Notes: generated by a model not told the origin, from the letters alone. Shown: positions 44,876-54,848, counted from the first letter of the stretch. The stretch is 64,000 nucleotides of DNA from Actinacidiphila guanduensis (GCF_900103985.1 NZ_FNIE01000005.1:310001-374000); one strand, 5' to 3'. Made by a program: numbers and translations.

Positions 44876-45820
44876 GTGACTACCCCCCAAGCCGAAATCC
44901 GCTCCCTGCCCGTGCCCGAAGGGCTCGAGGGCGAGCGTGTCGATGCCGCCATCGCCCGCATGTTCGGGTTCTCCCGGACCAAGGCCGCCGAGCTGGCGGC
45001 GGGCGGGAAGGTGACCATCGACGGCGCGGCCGCCGGCAAGTCGGAGCGGGTGCACGGCGGGGCCTGGCTGGAGGTCGAGATGCCCGCCCCGCCGGCCCCG
45101 GTGCGGGTGGTCGCCGAGCCGGTGGCCGGCATGGAGATCGTGCACGACGACGAGGACGTGGTGGTCGTCGTCAAGCCGGTCGGCGTGGCCGCGCACCCGA
45201 GCCCGGGGTGGAGCGGGCCCACCGTGATCGGCGGGCTGGCCGCGGCCGGCTACCGGATCTCGACCTCGGGTGCCGCCGAGCGCCAGGGCATCGTGCACCG
45301 GCTGGACGTCGGCACCTCCGGGCTGATGGTGGTGGCGAAGTCCGAGCGGGCGTACACCCTGCTCAAGCAGCAGTTCCGGGACCGCACGGTGGACAAGCGG
45401 TACCACGCCCTCGTCCAGGGCCACCCGGACCCGCTCAGCGGCACCATCGACGCCCCGATCGGCCGCCACCCCACCCACGACTACAAGTGGGCGATCGTCG
45501 CCGACGGCAAGCCCTCGGTGACGCACTACGACCTGGTGGAAGCGTTCCGCGCCGCGAGCCTGCTCGACATCAAGCTGGAGACCGGCCGCACCCACCAGAT
45601 CCGCGTCCACATGTCGGCCCACCGGCATCCGTGCGCAGGCGACCTCACCTACGGCGCCGACCCCGTGCTCGCCAAGCGGCTGGGCCTGACCCGGCAGTGG
45701 CTGCACGCCGTCCGGCTCGGCTTCGAGCACCCCGGCGACGGGCAGTGGGTGGAGTTCGCCAGCGACTACCCCGAGGATCTGCAGCACGCCCTTGACGTGG
45801 TGAGGGCCGACAGCCAGTAG
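44876..45820 (+). CDS. RluA-family pseudouridine synthase (RluD-like)
   Basis: A 314-residue enzyme isomerising uridine in large-subunit rRNA. An S4-like domain at the N-terminus ([32 protein letters not shown], about 20-52) is followed by the catalytic domain. Motif II is [18 protein letters not shown] with catalytic Asp144, with [16 protein letters not shown] before it and [16 protein letters not shown] (about 238-253) after. The GTG at 44876 is used. Its place after lspA matches actinobacterial RluD-type genes. Confidence 0.92.
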   Translation: MTTPQAEIRSLPVPEGLEGERVDAAIARMFGFSRTKAAELAAGGKVTIDGAAAGKSERVHGGAWLEVEMPAPPAPVRVVAEPVAGMEIVHDDEDVVVVVKPVGVAAHPSPGWSGPTVIGGLAAAGYRISTSGAAERQGIVHRLDVGTSGLMVVAKSERAYTLLKQQFRDRTVDKRYHALVQGHPDPLSGTIDAPIGRHPTHDYKWAIVADGKPSVTHYDLVEAFRAASLLDIKLETGRTHQIRVHMSAHRHPCAGDLTYGADPVLAKRLGLTRQWLHAVRLGFEHPGDGQWVEFASDYPEDLQHALDVVRADSQ

Positions 45821-45840
45821 CCGCATGGCAGTCTGACGGC

Positions 45841-47427
45841 GTGGATCAGCTCGCGTTGTTCTTCGCCCTCATGCTCGCCGCGATCGTCATGGTGCCGCTG
45901 GCGGACCGGGTCGCGCTGCCGGCGCCGGTGCTGATGACCCTCTTCGGCGTCGCGCTCGCGCTGATCCCGCAGGTGCCCAACGTCCGCATCGACCCGGACC
46001 TGATCCTGCCGCTGGTGCTGCCGCCGCTGCTGTACGCGGCGGTGCAGCGCACCTCCTGGCGGCAGTTCGCGGCCAACCGGCGGCCGATCTTCCTGCTGGC
46101 GGTGGCGCTGGTCTTCATCACCACCGCGGCGGTCGCCTTCGTCGCCGACGCGATCGTGCCCGGCATCACCCTGGCTGCGGCCTTCACCCTGGGCGCGCTG
46201 GTCGCCCCGCCGGACCCGGTGGCGGCCACCGCGGTCGCCGGCAGCCTCGGCCTGCCCCGCCGGATGATCTCCATCCTGGAGGGCGAGGGGCTGTTCAACG
46301 ACGTGACGGCGATCGTGCTCTACCACGTCGCCGTCGCCGCCGCGGTCTCCGGCCACTTCTCGGCCGCGCACGCCACCCTCGAACTGGTGCTGTCCGCGGT
46401 CGTCGCCGTCGTCGTCGGCCTGGTGCTCGGCTGGGGCGCCAACAAGCTGATGAGCGTGGTCGGCGACGCCACCTTGCAGACCGGCCTGTCCCTGCTGGTG
46501 CCCTTCGCCTCCTACGCCATCGCCGAGGAGCTGCACGGCTCCGGGGTGCTCGCGGTGCTCACCTCGGGCCTGTTCCTGGCCGAGTACGCCTTCGAGGCCG
46601 ACGACGTGACCGCCCGCCTGGCCGGCAACACCTTCTGGGACATCGTGGACACCATGGTCACCGGCATCGCCTTCGGCCTGATCGGGCTGGAGATCCACAC
46701 CGTCTTCGGGGTGGGCCACTGGGGGCCGATGCTGCGGCACGCCGGGGTGGTGGTCGCCGTGGTCGTCGGGGTGCGGCTGCTCTACCTGCTGCCGGCCGCC
46801 TGGGCCGCCCGGCGGCTCCACCGGCTGCGGGACATGGACGAGGACATCCCCATGACCTGGCGCGAGACGGTCACCATGTGGTGGGCCGGGATGCGCGGGG
46901 TGGCCTCGGTGGCGCTGGCGCTCGCCATCCCGCTCACCACGGACGACGGCCGCCCCTTCCCCGGCCGCCAGGAACTGCTCTTCATCGCCTTCGCGGTGGT
47001 GCTGGTCACCCTGGTGCTCCAGGGCCTCACCCTGCCCATGCTGATCCGCCGGCTCGGGGTGAGCAAGGACGTCGGCGCGGAGCACGACCAGGAACGGGAG
47101 TTGGCGCTGCGGGCGATGAAGGCCGCCCGCCGGCGGCTGCGGGAGATCGAGACGGCCGAGTCGCTGGACGAGGAGCTGGCCGAGATGCTCTACCACCGGG
47201 CGATCGACCTCGGCGCCCGCATCTCGCCGGACGTGCTGGACGACGAGCGACGCGAGAGCCACGCCCGCCGCGCCTCGCGGCTCAAGGCGCTGCGCCGCAT
47301 CCAGGACGAACTGCTCTCGGCCGCCCGGCACGAGGTCGTCGCCGCCCGCAGCGAGCCCGGCTCCGACCCGGAGATCGTCGACCGGGTGCTGCGCCACCTG
47401 GACGTCCGCTCCCTGCGCGGCATCTGA
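45841..47427 (+). CDS. CPA1-family Na+/H+ antiporter
   Basis: Cation/proton antiporter of 528 residues. About 12 transmembrane helices cover residues 1-400. The ion-binding region is GALVAPPDPVAATAVAGSLG (about 119-138) with the PPDPVAAT motif, and ISILEGEGLFNDVTAIVLY (about 143-161) has the conserved Asn-Asp pair. The WWAGMRGVASVALALA helix (about 348-363) is typical. The C-terminal 120 residues are cytoplasmic, Arg/Glu-rich helical (ELALRAMKAARRRLREIETAESLDEELAEML). GTG start at 45841, 20 bases after rluD. It converges on the MscS-like gene. Confidence 0.92.
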   Translation: MDQLALFFALMLAAIVMVPLADRVALPAPVLMTLFGVALALIPQVPNVRIDPDLILPLVLPPLLYAAVQRTSWRQFAANRRPIFLLAVALVFITTAAVAFVADAIVPGITLAAAFTLGALVAPPDPVAATAVAGSLGLPRRMISILEGEGLFNDVTAIVLYHVAVAAAVSGHFSAAHATLELVLSAVVAVVVGLVLGWGANKLMSVVGDATLQTGLSLLVPFASYAIAEELHGSGVLAVLTSGLFLAEYAFEADDVTARLAGNTFWDIVDTMVTGIAFGLIGLEIHTVFGVGHWGPMLRHAGVVVAVVVGVRLLYLLPAAWAARRLHRLRDMDEDIPMTWRETVTMWWAGMRGVASVALALAIPLTTDDGRPFPGRQELLFIAFAVVLVTLVLQGLTLPMLIRRLGVSKDVGAEHDQERELALRAMKAARRRLREIETAESLDEELAEMLYHRAIDLGARISPDVLDDERRESHARRASRLKALRRIQDELLSAARHEVVAARSEPGSDPEIVDRVLRHLDVRSLRGI

Positions 47428-47480
47428 CGATGCGTCAGTAAAGTTCCGTGCGGTCCCGTCCCCGCCCGCACCGACCTCTG

Positions 47481-48626
47481 CTAGTCCGTCGCCTCGCGCG
47501 GGGACGGCGGCGGGGTGCCCACCTCGCGGCCCGGGCCCGGGCCCAGGTCCTCGGCGTCCGGCGGCTGCGCGGCCTCGCGGGGGCGCTGCTCGGCGATCCC
47601 GGGCGCGGGCGCGGTGCTGATCCGCGGCAGCGCGTAGGGGTGCTCGCAGCGCAGCCAGTCGATCAGCTGCTCGCGGATGATGCACCGCAGGTTGAAGATG
47701 TCGCTGGCGTCCTTCGCGGTGGCCAGCGCCCGCACCTGGATCGTCGTCGGCGTGGAGTCCACGACCACCAGGCCCCAGGCCCTGCGGTCCCACTCGGCGG
47801 CCTGCTCCAGGATCTCCAGCAGCCGCTTGCGCATCAGGTCCACCGGCGCCGCGTGGTCCAGGTGCAGCAGCACCGTGCCGGTCATCCGCGGGTCGCCGCG
47901 CGACCAGTTCTCGAACGGCTTGCTGGTGAAGTACGACACCGGCATCGTGATCCGCCGCTCGTCCCAGGTGCGCACGCTCAGGAAGGTGAGGGTGATCTCC
48001 TCGACCACGCCCCACTCCCCGTCCACCACCACCGTGTCGCCCAGGCGCACCATGTCGCCGAAGGCGATCTGCAGCCCGGCGAAGAGGTTGCCCAGCGTGG
48101 ACTGGGCGGCGACACCCGCGACGATGCCGATGATGCCGGCCGAGGCCAGCATCGAGGCGCCCACCGTGCGCATCTCCGGGAAGGTGAACAGCATCGACGC
48201 GGCCACGATCACGCCCACGATCGCGGTGAACACCCGCTGGATCAGCGTCAACTGGGTGCGCAGCCGGCGGATCTTCGGCACGCTGTGGGAGGTCGCGGCG
48301 TAGCGGGCGTAGGAGGAGTCGATGACCGCGGCCGCCACCCGCACCACCAGCCAGCCCGAGGCGGCGATCAGCACCAGCGTCAGGCCGCGGCTGATCGCGG
48401 CCCCATGGCCGTACGAGGCGTGCGCGGCGTGGTAGGCGCCGCGCAGCAGCGCCGAGCAGAGCACCACCTGCGAGGGGAGCCGGCAGCGTCGCAGGTGGTC
48501 CCACAGCGGGGTCTCGGGGTGGCGGGCGTCCACCGAGCGCAGCGCCCGGTCGCCCACCCAGCCGACCGCGACGGTGAGCACCACTGTGGCGCCGATCACG
48601 ATGGCAGGCCGCAGTACGTCCTGCAT
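47481..48626 (-). CDS. MscS-family mechanosensitive channel
   Basis: Small-conductance mechanosensitive ion channel of 381 residues. Helices at about 8-25 and 80-100 precede the pore helix LASAGIIGIVAGVAAQSTLGNLFAGLQIAFG (about 168-198), which carries the Ala/Gly packing of MscS TM3. The beta domain DMVRLGDTVVVDGEWGVVEEITLTFLSVRTWDERRITMPVSYF follows, then an alpha/beta C-terminal domain. The last 50 residues are Pro/Glu-rich. The ATG at 48626 is supported by an AGGAGG-like site (complement near 48630-48636). Divergent from the dienelactone hydrolase-like gene. Confidence 0.92.
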   Translation of the reverse strand: MQDVLRPAIVIGATVVLTVAVGWVGDRALRSVDARHPETPLWDHLRRCRLPSQVVLCSALLRGAYHAAHASYGHGAAISRGLTLVLIAASGWLVVRVAAAVIDSSYARYAATSHSVPKIRRLRTQLTLIQRVFTAIVGVIVAASMLFTFPEMRTVGASMLASAGIIGIVAGVAAQSTLGNLFAGLQIAFGDMVRLGDTVVVDGEWGVVEEITLTFLSVRTWDERRITMPVSYFTSKPFENWSRGDPRMTGTVLLHLDHAAPVDLMRKRLLEILEQAAEWDRRAWGLVVVDSTPTTIQVRALATAKDASDIFNLRCIIREQLIDWLRCEHPYALPRISTAPAPGIAEQRPREAAQPPDAEDLGPGPGREVGTPPPSPREATD

Positions 48627-48807
48627 GGCCAGGAGGCTCCCTTCACCGGTTCGCGGCGGCATGCCGCCCGCCGCCGCGGGCGGCCCTATCCGCCATGTGT
48701 ACGGCGTGGCCGCCGTCCGTGGCAACCGCCGCTCGGACGCCGGACGCGGGCCCGGCGGAATGGCACCATGGACGCGTACCCGGCCCACGGCGAACGAAGG
48801 CACCTCT

Positions 48808-49383
48808 GTGACCGCTGCGACAATCCTCCTGCTGCACTCCACCTACGGGCTGCGTCCCGCGGTGCACACCGCCGCCGACCGGCTGCGCGCGGCCGGCCAC
48901 GAGGTGCACGTCCCCGACCTGTTCGACGGGCGGACCGCGGAGACGATGGAGGAGGGACTGCGGCTGCGCGAGGAGATCGGCCGCGACGAGCTGCTGCGGC
49001 GGGCCGTGACCGCGGCCGCCCCGTACTCCGAGGCGGGTCTGGTGTACGCCGGTTTCTCGCTGGGCGGCGCCATCGCGCAGAACCTGGCGCTGGGCGACGA
49101 GCGGGCCCGCGGCCTGCTGCTCCTGCACGGCACCTCGGACGTCGCCGACGACGCGGCCACCCACATCCCGGTGCAGCTGCACGTCGCCGACCCCGACCCC
49201 TTCGAGCCGGACGACTGGCTGAACGCCTGGTACCTGCGGATGCGCAAGGCCGGCGCCGATGTCGAGGTGCACCGCTACCGGGGGGCCGGCCACCTCTACA
49301 CCGACCCCGAGCTGCCCGACTACGACGCCGAGGCCGACAAGCGCACCTGGGCGATCGCGCTGGACTTCCTCCAGGACGTGTAG
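48808..49383 (+). CDS. dienelactone hydrolase-family protein
   Basis: Alpha/beta hydrolase of 191 residues. The nucleophile elbow is VYAGFSLGGA with Ser84 (dienelactone hydrolases often have Cys here), the acid candidate is in LHVADPDPFEP and the histidine in YRGAGHLYTD. The N-terminus TILLLHSTYGLRPAVHTAADRLRAAGHEVHVPDLF is typical of the family. The GTG at 48808 was chosen because it leads directly into strand 1; longer frames cross the promoter region. Cytoplasmic, substrate unknown. It converges on the thioredoxin-like gene across a terminator. Confidence 0.85.
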   Translation: MTAATILLLHSTYGLRPAVHTAADRLRAAGHEVHVPDLFDGRTAETMEEGLRLREEIGRDELLRRAVTAAAPYSEAGLVYAGFSLGGAIAQNLALGDERARGLLLLHGTSDVADDAATHIPVQLHVADPDPFEPDDWLNAWYLRMRKAGADVEVHRYRGAGHLYTDPELPDYDAEADKRTWAIALDFLQDV

Positions 49384-49411
49384 CCGCCGTGGTCCGGGCC
49401 CGGACCGGCGG
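49384..49411. terminator. bidirectional terminator between two convergent genes
   Basis: The 16-base perfect palindrome GGTCCGGGCCCGGACC (49391-49406), extended by CCGCCG/CGG, lies between the dienelactone hydrolase-like stop and the thioredoxin-like stop. Confidence 0.65.
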
Positions 49412-49443
49412 CCGGCCGCCCGGGAGGAAGTCCCGCGCGGCCG

Positions 49444-50241
49444 CTACTTCTTCAGGCCGGCCTCGATCGAGGACATCACCTGGTCCGAGGGGACGCCGGC
49501 GACCTGGATGTTGTTGCCGTTGAGCTTGACGGTCGGGGTCTGGTTGACGCCGGAGTCGTCGAAGGACTTGCTCATCGTCAGCGCCCACTTGTCGAAGGTG
49601 CCGTTGCGCACCGCGTCGGAGAACTTGGTGTTGTTCTTCAGCGCGGGCACCTGCTGGGCGAGCTTGATCAGGTGGTCGGCGTTGTTGAACTCGTCCTTGG
49701 TCTCGTCCGGGTGGACGGCCTTGGAGTAGAGCAGGGTGTGGTACTGCTCGAAGGCGTCCACCGACACGTTGAGCGCGGCGCCGACGGCGCTGAGCGCCTT
49801 CTTCGAGCCCGAGCCGCCCTCGCCGGCGTCCAGGAAGGTGCCGAAGGTGTACTGGATCTTGTACTTGCCGTCCTTGGCGCCCTGAAGCACGGCGGCGCCG
49901 GCCGTCTGCTCGTAGGCCGCGCAGATCGGGCAGCGCATGTCCTCGTACTCGTGCAGGGTGTTCTTGTTGGACGGGTTGCCGATCGTGATCGTCGTGCCGT
50001 TGGTGCCCGAGGTGTTGGCCGGCTTGACGAGCGGCTTCTTGGCGGCCGCGGACCAGTAGCCCGGCTTGTTGGCGTTGTTGACGGCCACCGCGATACCGCC
50101 GGCCGCGCCCAGGACGACGACGATGCCGACCGCCACCGCGATCTGGCGGCGGACCTTGGCGCGCTTGGCTTCCTTCTCGCGCTGGACGCGCAGCCGCTCG
50201 CGGGCGGCGGCCTTGGCGGCCTTGCTGTTCCGGGTGCTCAT
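49444..50241 (-). CDS. membrane-anchored DsbA-like thioredoxin-fold protein
   Basis: A 265-residue extracytoplasmic oxidoreductase candidate. A charged cytoplasmic tail (AAKAAARERLRVQREKEAKRAKVRRQ) precedes one helix (IAVAVGIVVVLGAAGGIAVAV, about 34-54), which anchors a thioredoxin-like DsbA domain with the active-site EDMRCPICAAYE (Cys104-Pro-Ile-Cys107). VNQTPTVKLNGNNIQVAG includes the cis-Pro of this fold. The ATG at 50241 is preferred: the GGAG site lies 9 bases upstream, whereas an in-frame ATG at 50250 directly adjoins it. Downstream of a membrane protein gene on the same strand (90 bases away). Probably involved in disulfide formation of exported proteins. Confidence 0.9.
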   Translation of the reverse strand: MSTRNSKAAKAAARERLRVQREKEAKRAKVRRQIAVAVGIVVVLGAAGGIAVAVNNANKPGYWSAAAKKPLVKPANTSGTNGTTITIGNPSNKNTLHEYEDMRCPICAAYEQTAGAAVLQGAKDGKYKIQYTFGTFLDAGEGGSGSKKALSAVGAALNVSVDAFEQYHTLLYSKAVHPDETKDEFNNADHLIKLAQQVPALKNNTKFSDAVRNGTFDKWALTMSKSFDDSGVNQTPTVKLNGNNIQVAGVPSDQVMSSIEAGLKK

Positions 50242-50330
50242 GACAGACATCTCCGTTGGGGGTACGCGTGGGTGTGGGGGTGAGGACCGGTGTTCGGCGC
50301 GGGCGCTGCGGTGCCGTGGCCGCGAGGGCG

Positions 50331-51053
50331 TCAGGCGGCAGCGAGGGCGACGGGCGGTCCCCGGCGTACGAGGGAGTGCAGCAGGGGCCCGGCGGCAGGC
50401 GCGGCCGCGGGGCCGGCGGCGGCCGGGCGTAGCCGCGGCCGGGCGGGCCCGGCGGCGGTGCGGGCGAGGGCCGCGGCGAAGAACAGCGGGCGGAACGCGG
50501 CGGCGGCCACCGCGCGCAGCACCTGGTGCAGCGCGGCCTCGCCGCGGCGCAGCCACCACGAGGCGAGCAGGCCCACCGCGATGTGCAGGGCGAGCAGCAG
50601 CCAGGGCAGCACCGAGACGCCGGCGTGCCCGGTCACCTGGCCCGTGACCTGGCGGGTCATCTGGGACCCGGCCTGCGTCACGGTCACCCCGGGCAGCCGG
50701 CCGCCGACCTGCCCGTGGCAGACCACCGCCTCGTGCAGGGAGTGCCACGAGCCGGTCACCGGGCCGCCGCCGGGCCCGTAGCAGGACTGCTGGCCGTAGG
50801 TGAAGAGGGTGTCGATGGTCAGCTCCAGCGGCACCATCATCCCGGCGATCGCCCAGAAGCCGCGCTCACGGCGGCCGGCGAGCACGTAGGCCAGGGCGAA
50901 GACGGCGGCGAAGGCGCACGCGACCGCGGCGAGCGGCAGCGGGCGGTGGGCCATCAGCACGTGCGAGGTGGAGGAGAGCGTGACGCAGACCGCGGCGAAC
51001 AGGGCGGCGCGCGCCGCCCTGAGCCGCGGGCGTATCGCGCCCGTCGTCTCCAT
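50331..51053 (-). CDS. integral membrane protein, function unknown
   Basis: A 240-residue protein with about four to five transmembrane helices (LFAAVCVTLSSTSHVLMAH, LAAVACAFAAVFALAYVLA, FWAIAGMMVPLELTIDTLF, LPWLLLALHIAVGLLASWWL). Between helices 3 and 4 lies an extracytoplasmic loop with two cysteines (SCYGPGGG and AVVCHGQVGG), which might be disulfide-linked by the neighbouring DsbA-like protein. The C-terminus is Ala/Pro/Arg-rich. No family is recognised with certainty. ATG at 51053 was preferred over one at 51071 because MAHSVP lacks a ribosome site. Divergent from dnaE. Confidence 0.7.
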   Translation of the reverse strand: METTGAIRPRLRAARAALFAAVCVTLSSTSHVLMAHRPLPLAAVACAFAAVFALAYVLAGRRERGFWAIAGMMVPLELTIDTLFTYGQQSCYGPGGGPVTGSWHSLHEAVVCHGQVGGRLPGVTVTQAGSQMTRQVTGQVTGHAGVSVLPWLLLALHIAVGLLASWWLRRGEAALHQVLRAVAAAAFRPLFFAAALARTAAGPARPRLRPAAAGPAAAPAAGPLLHSLVRRGPPVALAAA

Positions 51054-51255
51054 GGGCACAGAGTGTGCCACGTGCGGCTGTGTGTGCGGCCCAAAGGGCG
51101 GACAAGGACCTGCGCGGGACCGGCGAAGAAGGGGCCGCGACCGGAAACCGTACCGCTTCGGGGCACGCGCGCCGGGTACGCCCGCGGTGTCGGACCCTGG
51201 TCGTAGACTTCCAGGCGCCGCAGATCCACCGCTCCTGCCGGAGGTGTCGCCACCC

Positions 51256-54200
51256 GTGACCGATCAGCCCTTCACGCATCTGCACGTCCACACCCAGTAC
51301 TCGCTTCTGGACGGAGCGGCGAGACTGAAGGACATGTTCAAGGCGTGCAACGAGATGGGCATGTCGCACGTCGCCATCACCGACCACGGCAACCTGCACG
51401 GCGCCTACGACTTCTTCCACCAGGCGAAGGCGGCCGGGGTGACCCCGGTGATGGGCATCGAGGCGTACCTGGCGCCGGAGTCGCGGCGGTACAACAAGCC
51501 GGTCAAGTGGGGCGCCCCCCACCAGAAGAACGACGACGTGTCCGGCGCCGGCGCCTACACCCACATGACGATCTGGGCACGCAACGCCACCGGCCTGCAC
51601 AACCTGTTCCGGGCCCAGTCCCGGGCCTCCTTCGAGGGTTACTTCCGCAAGCCCCGGATGGACCGCGAGCTGCTGAGCGAGTACGCCGAGGGCCTGATGG
51701 GCACCACCGGCTGCCCCTCCGGCGAGATCTCCACCCGCATCCGCCTCGGGCAGATGGACGAGGCGCTCAAGGCCGCCTCGGAGTACCAGGACATCTTCGG
51801 CAAGAACAACTTCTTCGTCGAGATCATGGACCACGGCATCGACATCGACCGCCGCGCCCGCGACGGCCTGATGGAGATCGCCAGGAAGCTCAAGGCGCCC
51901 TTCGTCGTCACCAACGACTCGCACTACACCTACGCCGAGGAGGCCTCGGCGCACGACACCCTGCTGTGCATCCAGACCGGCTCCAACATGTCGGACCCGG
52001 ACCGCTTCAAGTTCGACGGCTCGGGCTACTACCTGAAGTCCGCCGCCGAGATGTACGCGATCGACTCCTCCGACGCCTGGCAGGAGGGCTGCCGCAACAG
52101 CCAGCTGCTGATCGCCGACCGGGTCGACATCGCGGGGATGTTCGAGCCGAAGAACCTGATGCCGCGGTTCGACGTGCCCGAGGGCTACACCGAGGTCACC
52201 TGGTTCCGCGAGGAGGTCGCCCGCGGCATGAAGCGCCGCTTCCCCGGCGGCATCCCCGAGGACCGGCAGAAGCTCGCCGAGTACGAGATGGACACCATCA
52301 TCCAGATGGGGTTCCCGGGCTACTTCCTCGTCGTCGCCGACTTCATCATGTGGGCGAAGAACAACGGCATCGCGGTCGGCCCCGGCCGCGGCTCGGCGGC
52401 CGGCTCGATCGTCGCCTACGCCATGGGCATCACCGACCTCGACCCGGTCCCGCACGGCCTGATCTTCGAGCGGTTCCTCAACCCCGAGCGCATCTCGATG
52501 CCCGACGTCGACATCGACTTCGACGAGCGCAGGCGCGGCGAGGTCATCCGCTACGTGACCGAGAAGTACGGCTCCGACAAGGTCGCCCAGATCGCCACCT
52601 ACGGCACCATCAAGGCCAAGGCCGCGATCAAGGACTCCGCCCGCGTGCTCGGCTACCCCTTCTCCATGGGCGACCGGATCACCAAGGCGATGCCCGCCGA
52701 CGTCCTCGGCAAGGGCATCCCGCTGTCCGGCATCACCGACAAGGACCACCCGCGCTACAGCGAGGCCGCCGAGGTCCGCGCGATGTACGAGAACGAGCCG
52801 GACGTCACCAAGGTGATCGACTCCGCGCGCGGCATCGAGGGCCTGGTGCGGCAGATGGGCGTGCACGCGGCCGGCGTGATCATGTCCGCCGAGCCGCTCA
52901 TCGACCACGTGCCGATCTTCTCGCCGAAGAACGACGGCGCCGTGGTCACCCAGTGGGACTACCCGAGCTGCGAGTCGCTCGGCCTGCTGAAGATGGACTT
53001 CCTCGGCCTGCGCAACCTGACGATCATGGACGACGCGGTCAAGTCCATCAAGGCCAACAAGGGCATCGACATCGACCTGCTGGCCCTGCCGCTGGACGAC
53101 CCGGCCACCTACGCGCTGCTCAGCCGCGGCGACACCCTGGGCGTCTTCCAGTTCGACGGCGGCCCCATGCGCTCCCTGCTGCGCATGATGAAGCCCGACA
53201 ACTTCGAGGACATCTCCGCCGTCTCGGCCCTGTACCGGCCGGGCCCGATGGGCATGAACTCGCACATCAACTACGCGCTGCGGAAGAACAAGCAGCAGGA
53301 GATCACCCCGATCCACCCGGAGCTGGAGGAGCCCCTCAAGGAGGTCCTCGACATCACCTACGGCCTCATCGTGTACCAGGAGCAGGTGCAGAAGGCCGCC
53401 CAGGTGCTCGCCGGGTACTCCCTCGGCCAGGCCGACCTGCTGCGCCGCGCGATGGGCAAGAAGAAGAAGGAGGTCCTGGACAAGGAGTTCATCCCCTTCC
53501 AGGCCGGCATGCGCGAGCGCGGCTACAGCGACCAGGCGATCCAGGCCGTGTGGGACGTGCTGGTGCCCTTCGCCGGCTACGCCTTCAACAAGGCGCACTC
53601 CGCCGCCTACGGCCTGGTCTCCTACTGGACCGCCTACCTCAAGGCCAACTACCCGGCCGAGTACATGGCGGGCCTGCTCACCTCGGTGAAGGACGACAAG
53701 GACAAGATGGCGCTCTATCTCAACGAGTGCCGCCGGATGGGCATCAAGGTGCTCCCCCCGGATGTCAACGAGTCGAACGCCAACTTCACCCCGCGCGGCG
53801 ACGACACGATCGTCTTCGGCCTGACCGCCGTGCGCAACGTGGGCACCAACGTGGTGGAGTCCATCGTCAAGTGCCGCCGCTCCAAGGGCCGCTACGCCTC
53901 CTTCCCGGACTTCCTGGACAAGGTCGAGGTCGTGGTCTGCAACAAGCGGACCGTCGAGTCGCTGATCAAGGCCGGCGCGTTCGACGAGATGGGCCACACC
54001 CGGCGCGGCCTGACCGAGCACTTCGAGTCGATGATCGACAACGTGGTGCAGGTCAAACGCAAGGAGGCCGAGGGCCAGTTCGACCTCTTCGGCGGCATGG
54101 GCGGCGACGACGGCGAGGAGACCCCCGCCTTCGGCATGGACGTGGTCTTCTCCGACATCGAGTGGGACAAGTCCTACCTGCTGGCGCAGGAGCGCGAGAT

Positions 54201-54804
54201 GCTCGGCCTCTACGTCTCCGACCACCCGCTCTTCGGCATCGAGCACATCCTCAACGACAAGACCGACGCCTCCATCGCGGCCCTGGCCGGCGACTACGCG
54301 GACGGCGCGATCGTCACCATCGGCGGCATCATCTCCGGCCTGCAGCGCAAGATGACCAAGCAGGGCAACGCGTGGGCCATCGCCACCGTGGAGGACCTGG
54401 CCGGCTCGGTGGACTGCATGTTCTTCCCCGCCACCTACCAGCTGGTCTCGACCCAACTGGTCGAGGACGCCGTCGTGTTCGTCAAGGGGCGGCTGGACAA
54501 GCGGGAGGACGTGCCGCGGCTGGTCGCCATGGAGCTGCAGGTGCCCGACCTGACGGACGTGGGGGCCAACGCGCCGGTGATGATCTCCATCCCGACGGTG
54601 AAGGTCACCCCGCCGCTGGTGGCCCGGCTCGGCGAGGTGCTGGAGAGCCACAAGGGCAACACCGAGGTGCGGGTGCGGCTGCAGGGCGCCCGCAGCACCA
54701 CCGTGCTGCGGCTCGACCGGCACCGGGTGACGGCCGACCCCTCGCTCTTCGGCGACCTCAAGGCGCTGCTCGGCCCGGCCTGCCTGGCCGCGGCGGCGAG
54801 CTGA
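51256..54804 (+). CDS. dnaE: DNA polymerase III alpha subunit
   Basis: Replicative C-family polymerase of 1182 residues. The PHP domain starts at FTHLHVHTQYSLLDGA (about 6-20). The catalytic palm has GPGRGSAAGSIVAYAMGITDLDP (about 375-397) and MPDVDIDFDERRR with catalytic Asp419 and Asp421. The third acidic residue is probably in KMDFLGLRNL. FAGYAFNKAHSAAYGLVSYWTAYLK is the fingers segment; a helix-hairpin-helix and an OB-fold (AIVTIGGIISGLQRKMTKQGNAWAIATVEDLAGSVDCMFFP) follow. It matches the shorter DnaE1 essential in actinobacteria. GTG start at 51256 has GGAGG (51239-51243) upstream. A strong hairpin follows. Confidence 0.96.
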   Translation: MTDQPFTHLHVHTQYSLLDGAARLKDMFKACNEMGMSHVAITDHGNLHGAYDFFHQAKAAGVTPVMGIEAYLAPESRRYNKPVKWGAPHQKNDDVSGAGAYTHMTIWARNATGLHNLFRAQSRASFEGYFRKPRMDRELLSEYAEGLMGTTGCPSGEISTRIRLGQMDEALKAASEYQDIFGKNNFFVEIMDHGIDIDRRARDGLMEIARKLKAPFVVTNDSHYTYAEEASAHDTLLCIQTGSNMSDPDRFKFDGSGYYLKSAAEMYAIDSSDAWQEGCRNSQLLIADRVDIAGMFEPKNLMPRFDVPEGYTEVTWFREEVARGMKRRFPGGIPEDRQKLAEYEMDTIIQMGFPGYFLVVADFIMWAKNNGIAVGPGRGSAAGSIVAYAMGITDLDPVPHGLIFERFLNPERISMPDVDIDFDERRRGEVIRYVTEKYGSDKVAQIATYGTIKAKAAIKDSARVLGYPFSMGDRITKAMPADVLGKGIPLSGITDKDHPRYSEAAEVRAMYENEPDVTKVIDSARGIEGLVRQMGVHAAGVIMSAEPLIDHVPIFSPKNDGAVVTQWDYPSCESLGLLKMDFLGLRNLTIMDDAVKSIKANKGIDIDLLALPLDDPATYALLSRGDTLGVFQFDGGPMRSLLRMMKPDNFEDISAVSALYRPGPMGMNSHINYALRKNKQQEITPIHPELEEPLKEVLDITYGLIVYQEQVQKAAQVLAGYSLGQADLLRRAMGKKKKEVLDKEFIPFQAGMRERGYSDQAIQAVWDVLVPFAGYAFNKAHSAAYGLVSYWTAYLKANYPAEYMAGLLTSVKDDKDKMALYLNECRRMGIKVLPPDVNESNANFTPRGDDTIVFGLTAVRNVGTNVVESIVKCRRSKGRYASFPDFLDKVEVVVCNKRTVESLIKAGAFDEMGHTRRGLTEHFESMIDNVVQVKRKEAEGQFDLFGGMGGDDGEETPAFGMDVVFSDIEWDKSYLLAQEREMLGLYVSDHPLFGIEHILNDKTDASIAALAGDYADGAIVTIGGIISGLQRKMTKQGNAWAIATVEDLAGSVDCMFFPATYQLVSTQLVEDAVVFVKGRLDKREDVPRLVAMELQVPDLTDVGANAPVMISIPTVKVTPPLVARLGEVLESHKGNTEVRVRLQGARSTTVLRLDRHRVTADPSLFGDLKALLGPACLAAAAS

Positions 54805-54816
54805 CCGGACACGCGA

Positions 54817-54848
54817 CGCGGGGGCGTCCCCGAAGGGACACCCCCGCG
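54817..54848 (+). terminator. terminator hairpin after dnaE
   Basis: Arms CGCGGGGGCGTCCC (54817-54830) and GGGACACCCCCGCG (54835-54848) with a CGAA tetraloop and one mismatch. It stands 13 bases after the dnaE stop. It can also stop the minus-strand small gene that ends at 54874. Confidence 0.8.

Noticed and set aside
50866-54723. Long open frame antisense to dnaE
   Set aside because: Same artefact: Val/Leu/His-rich, no motifs, full overlap with a clear polymerase gene.
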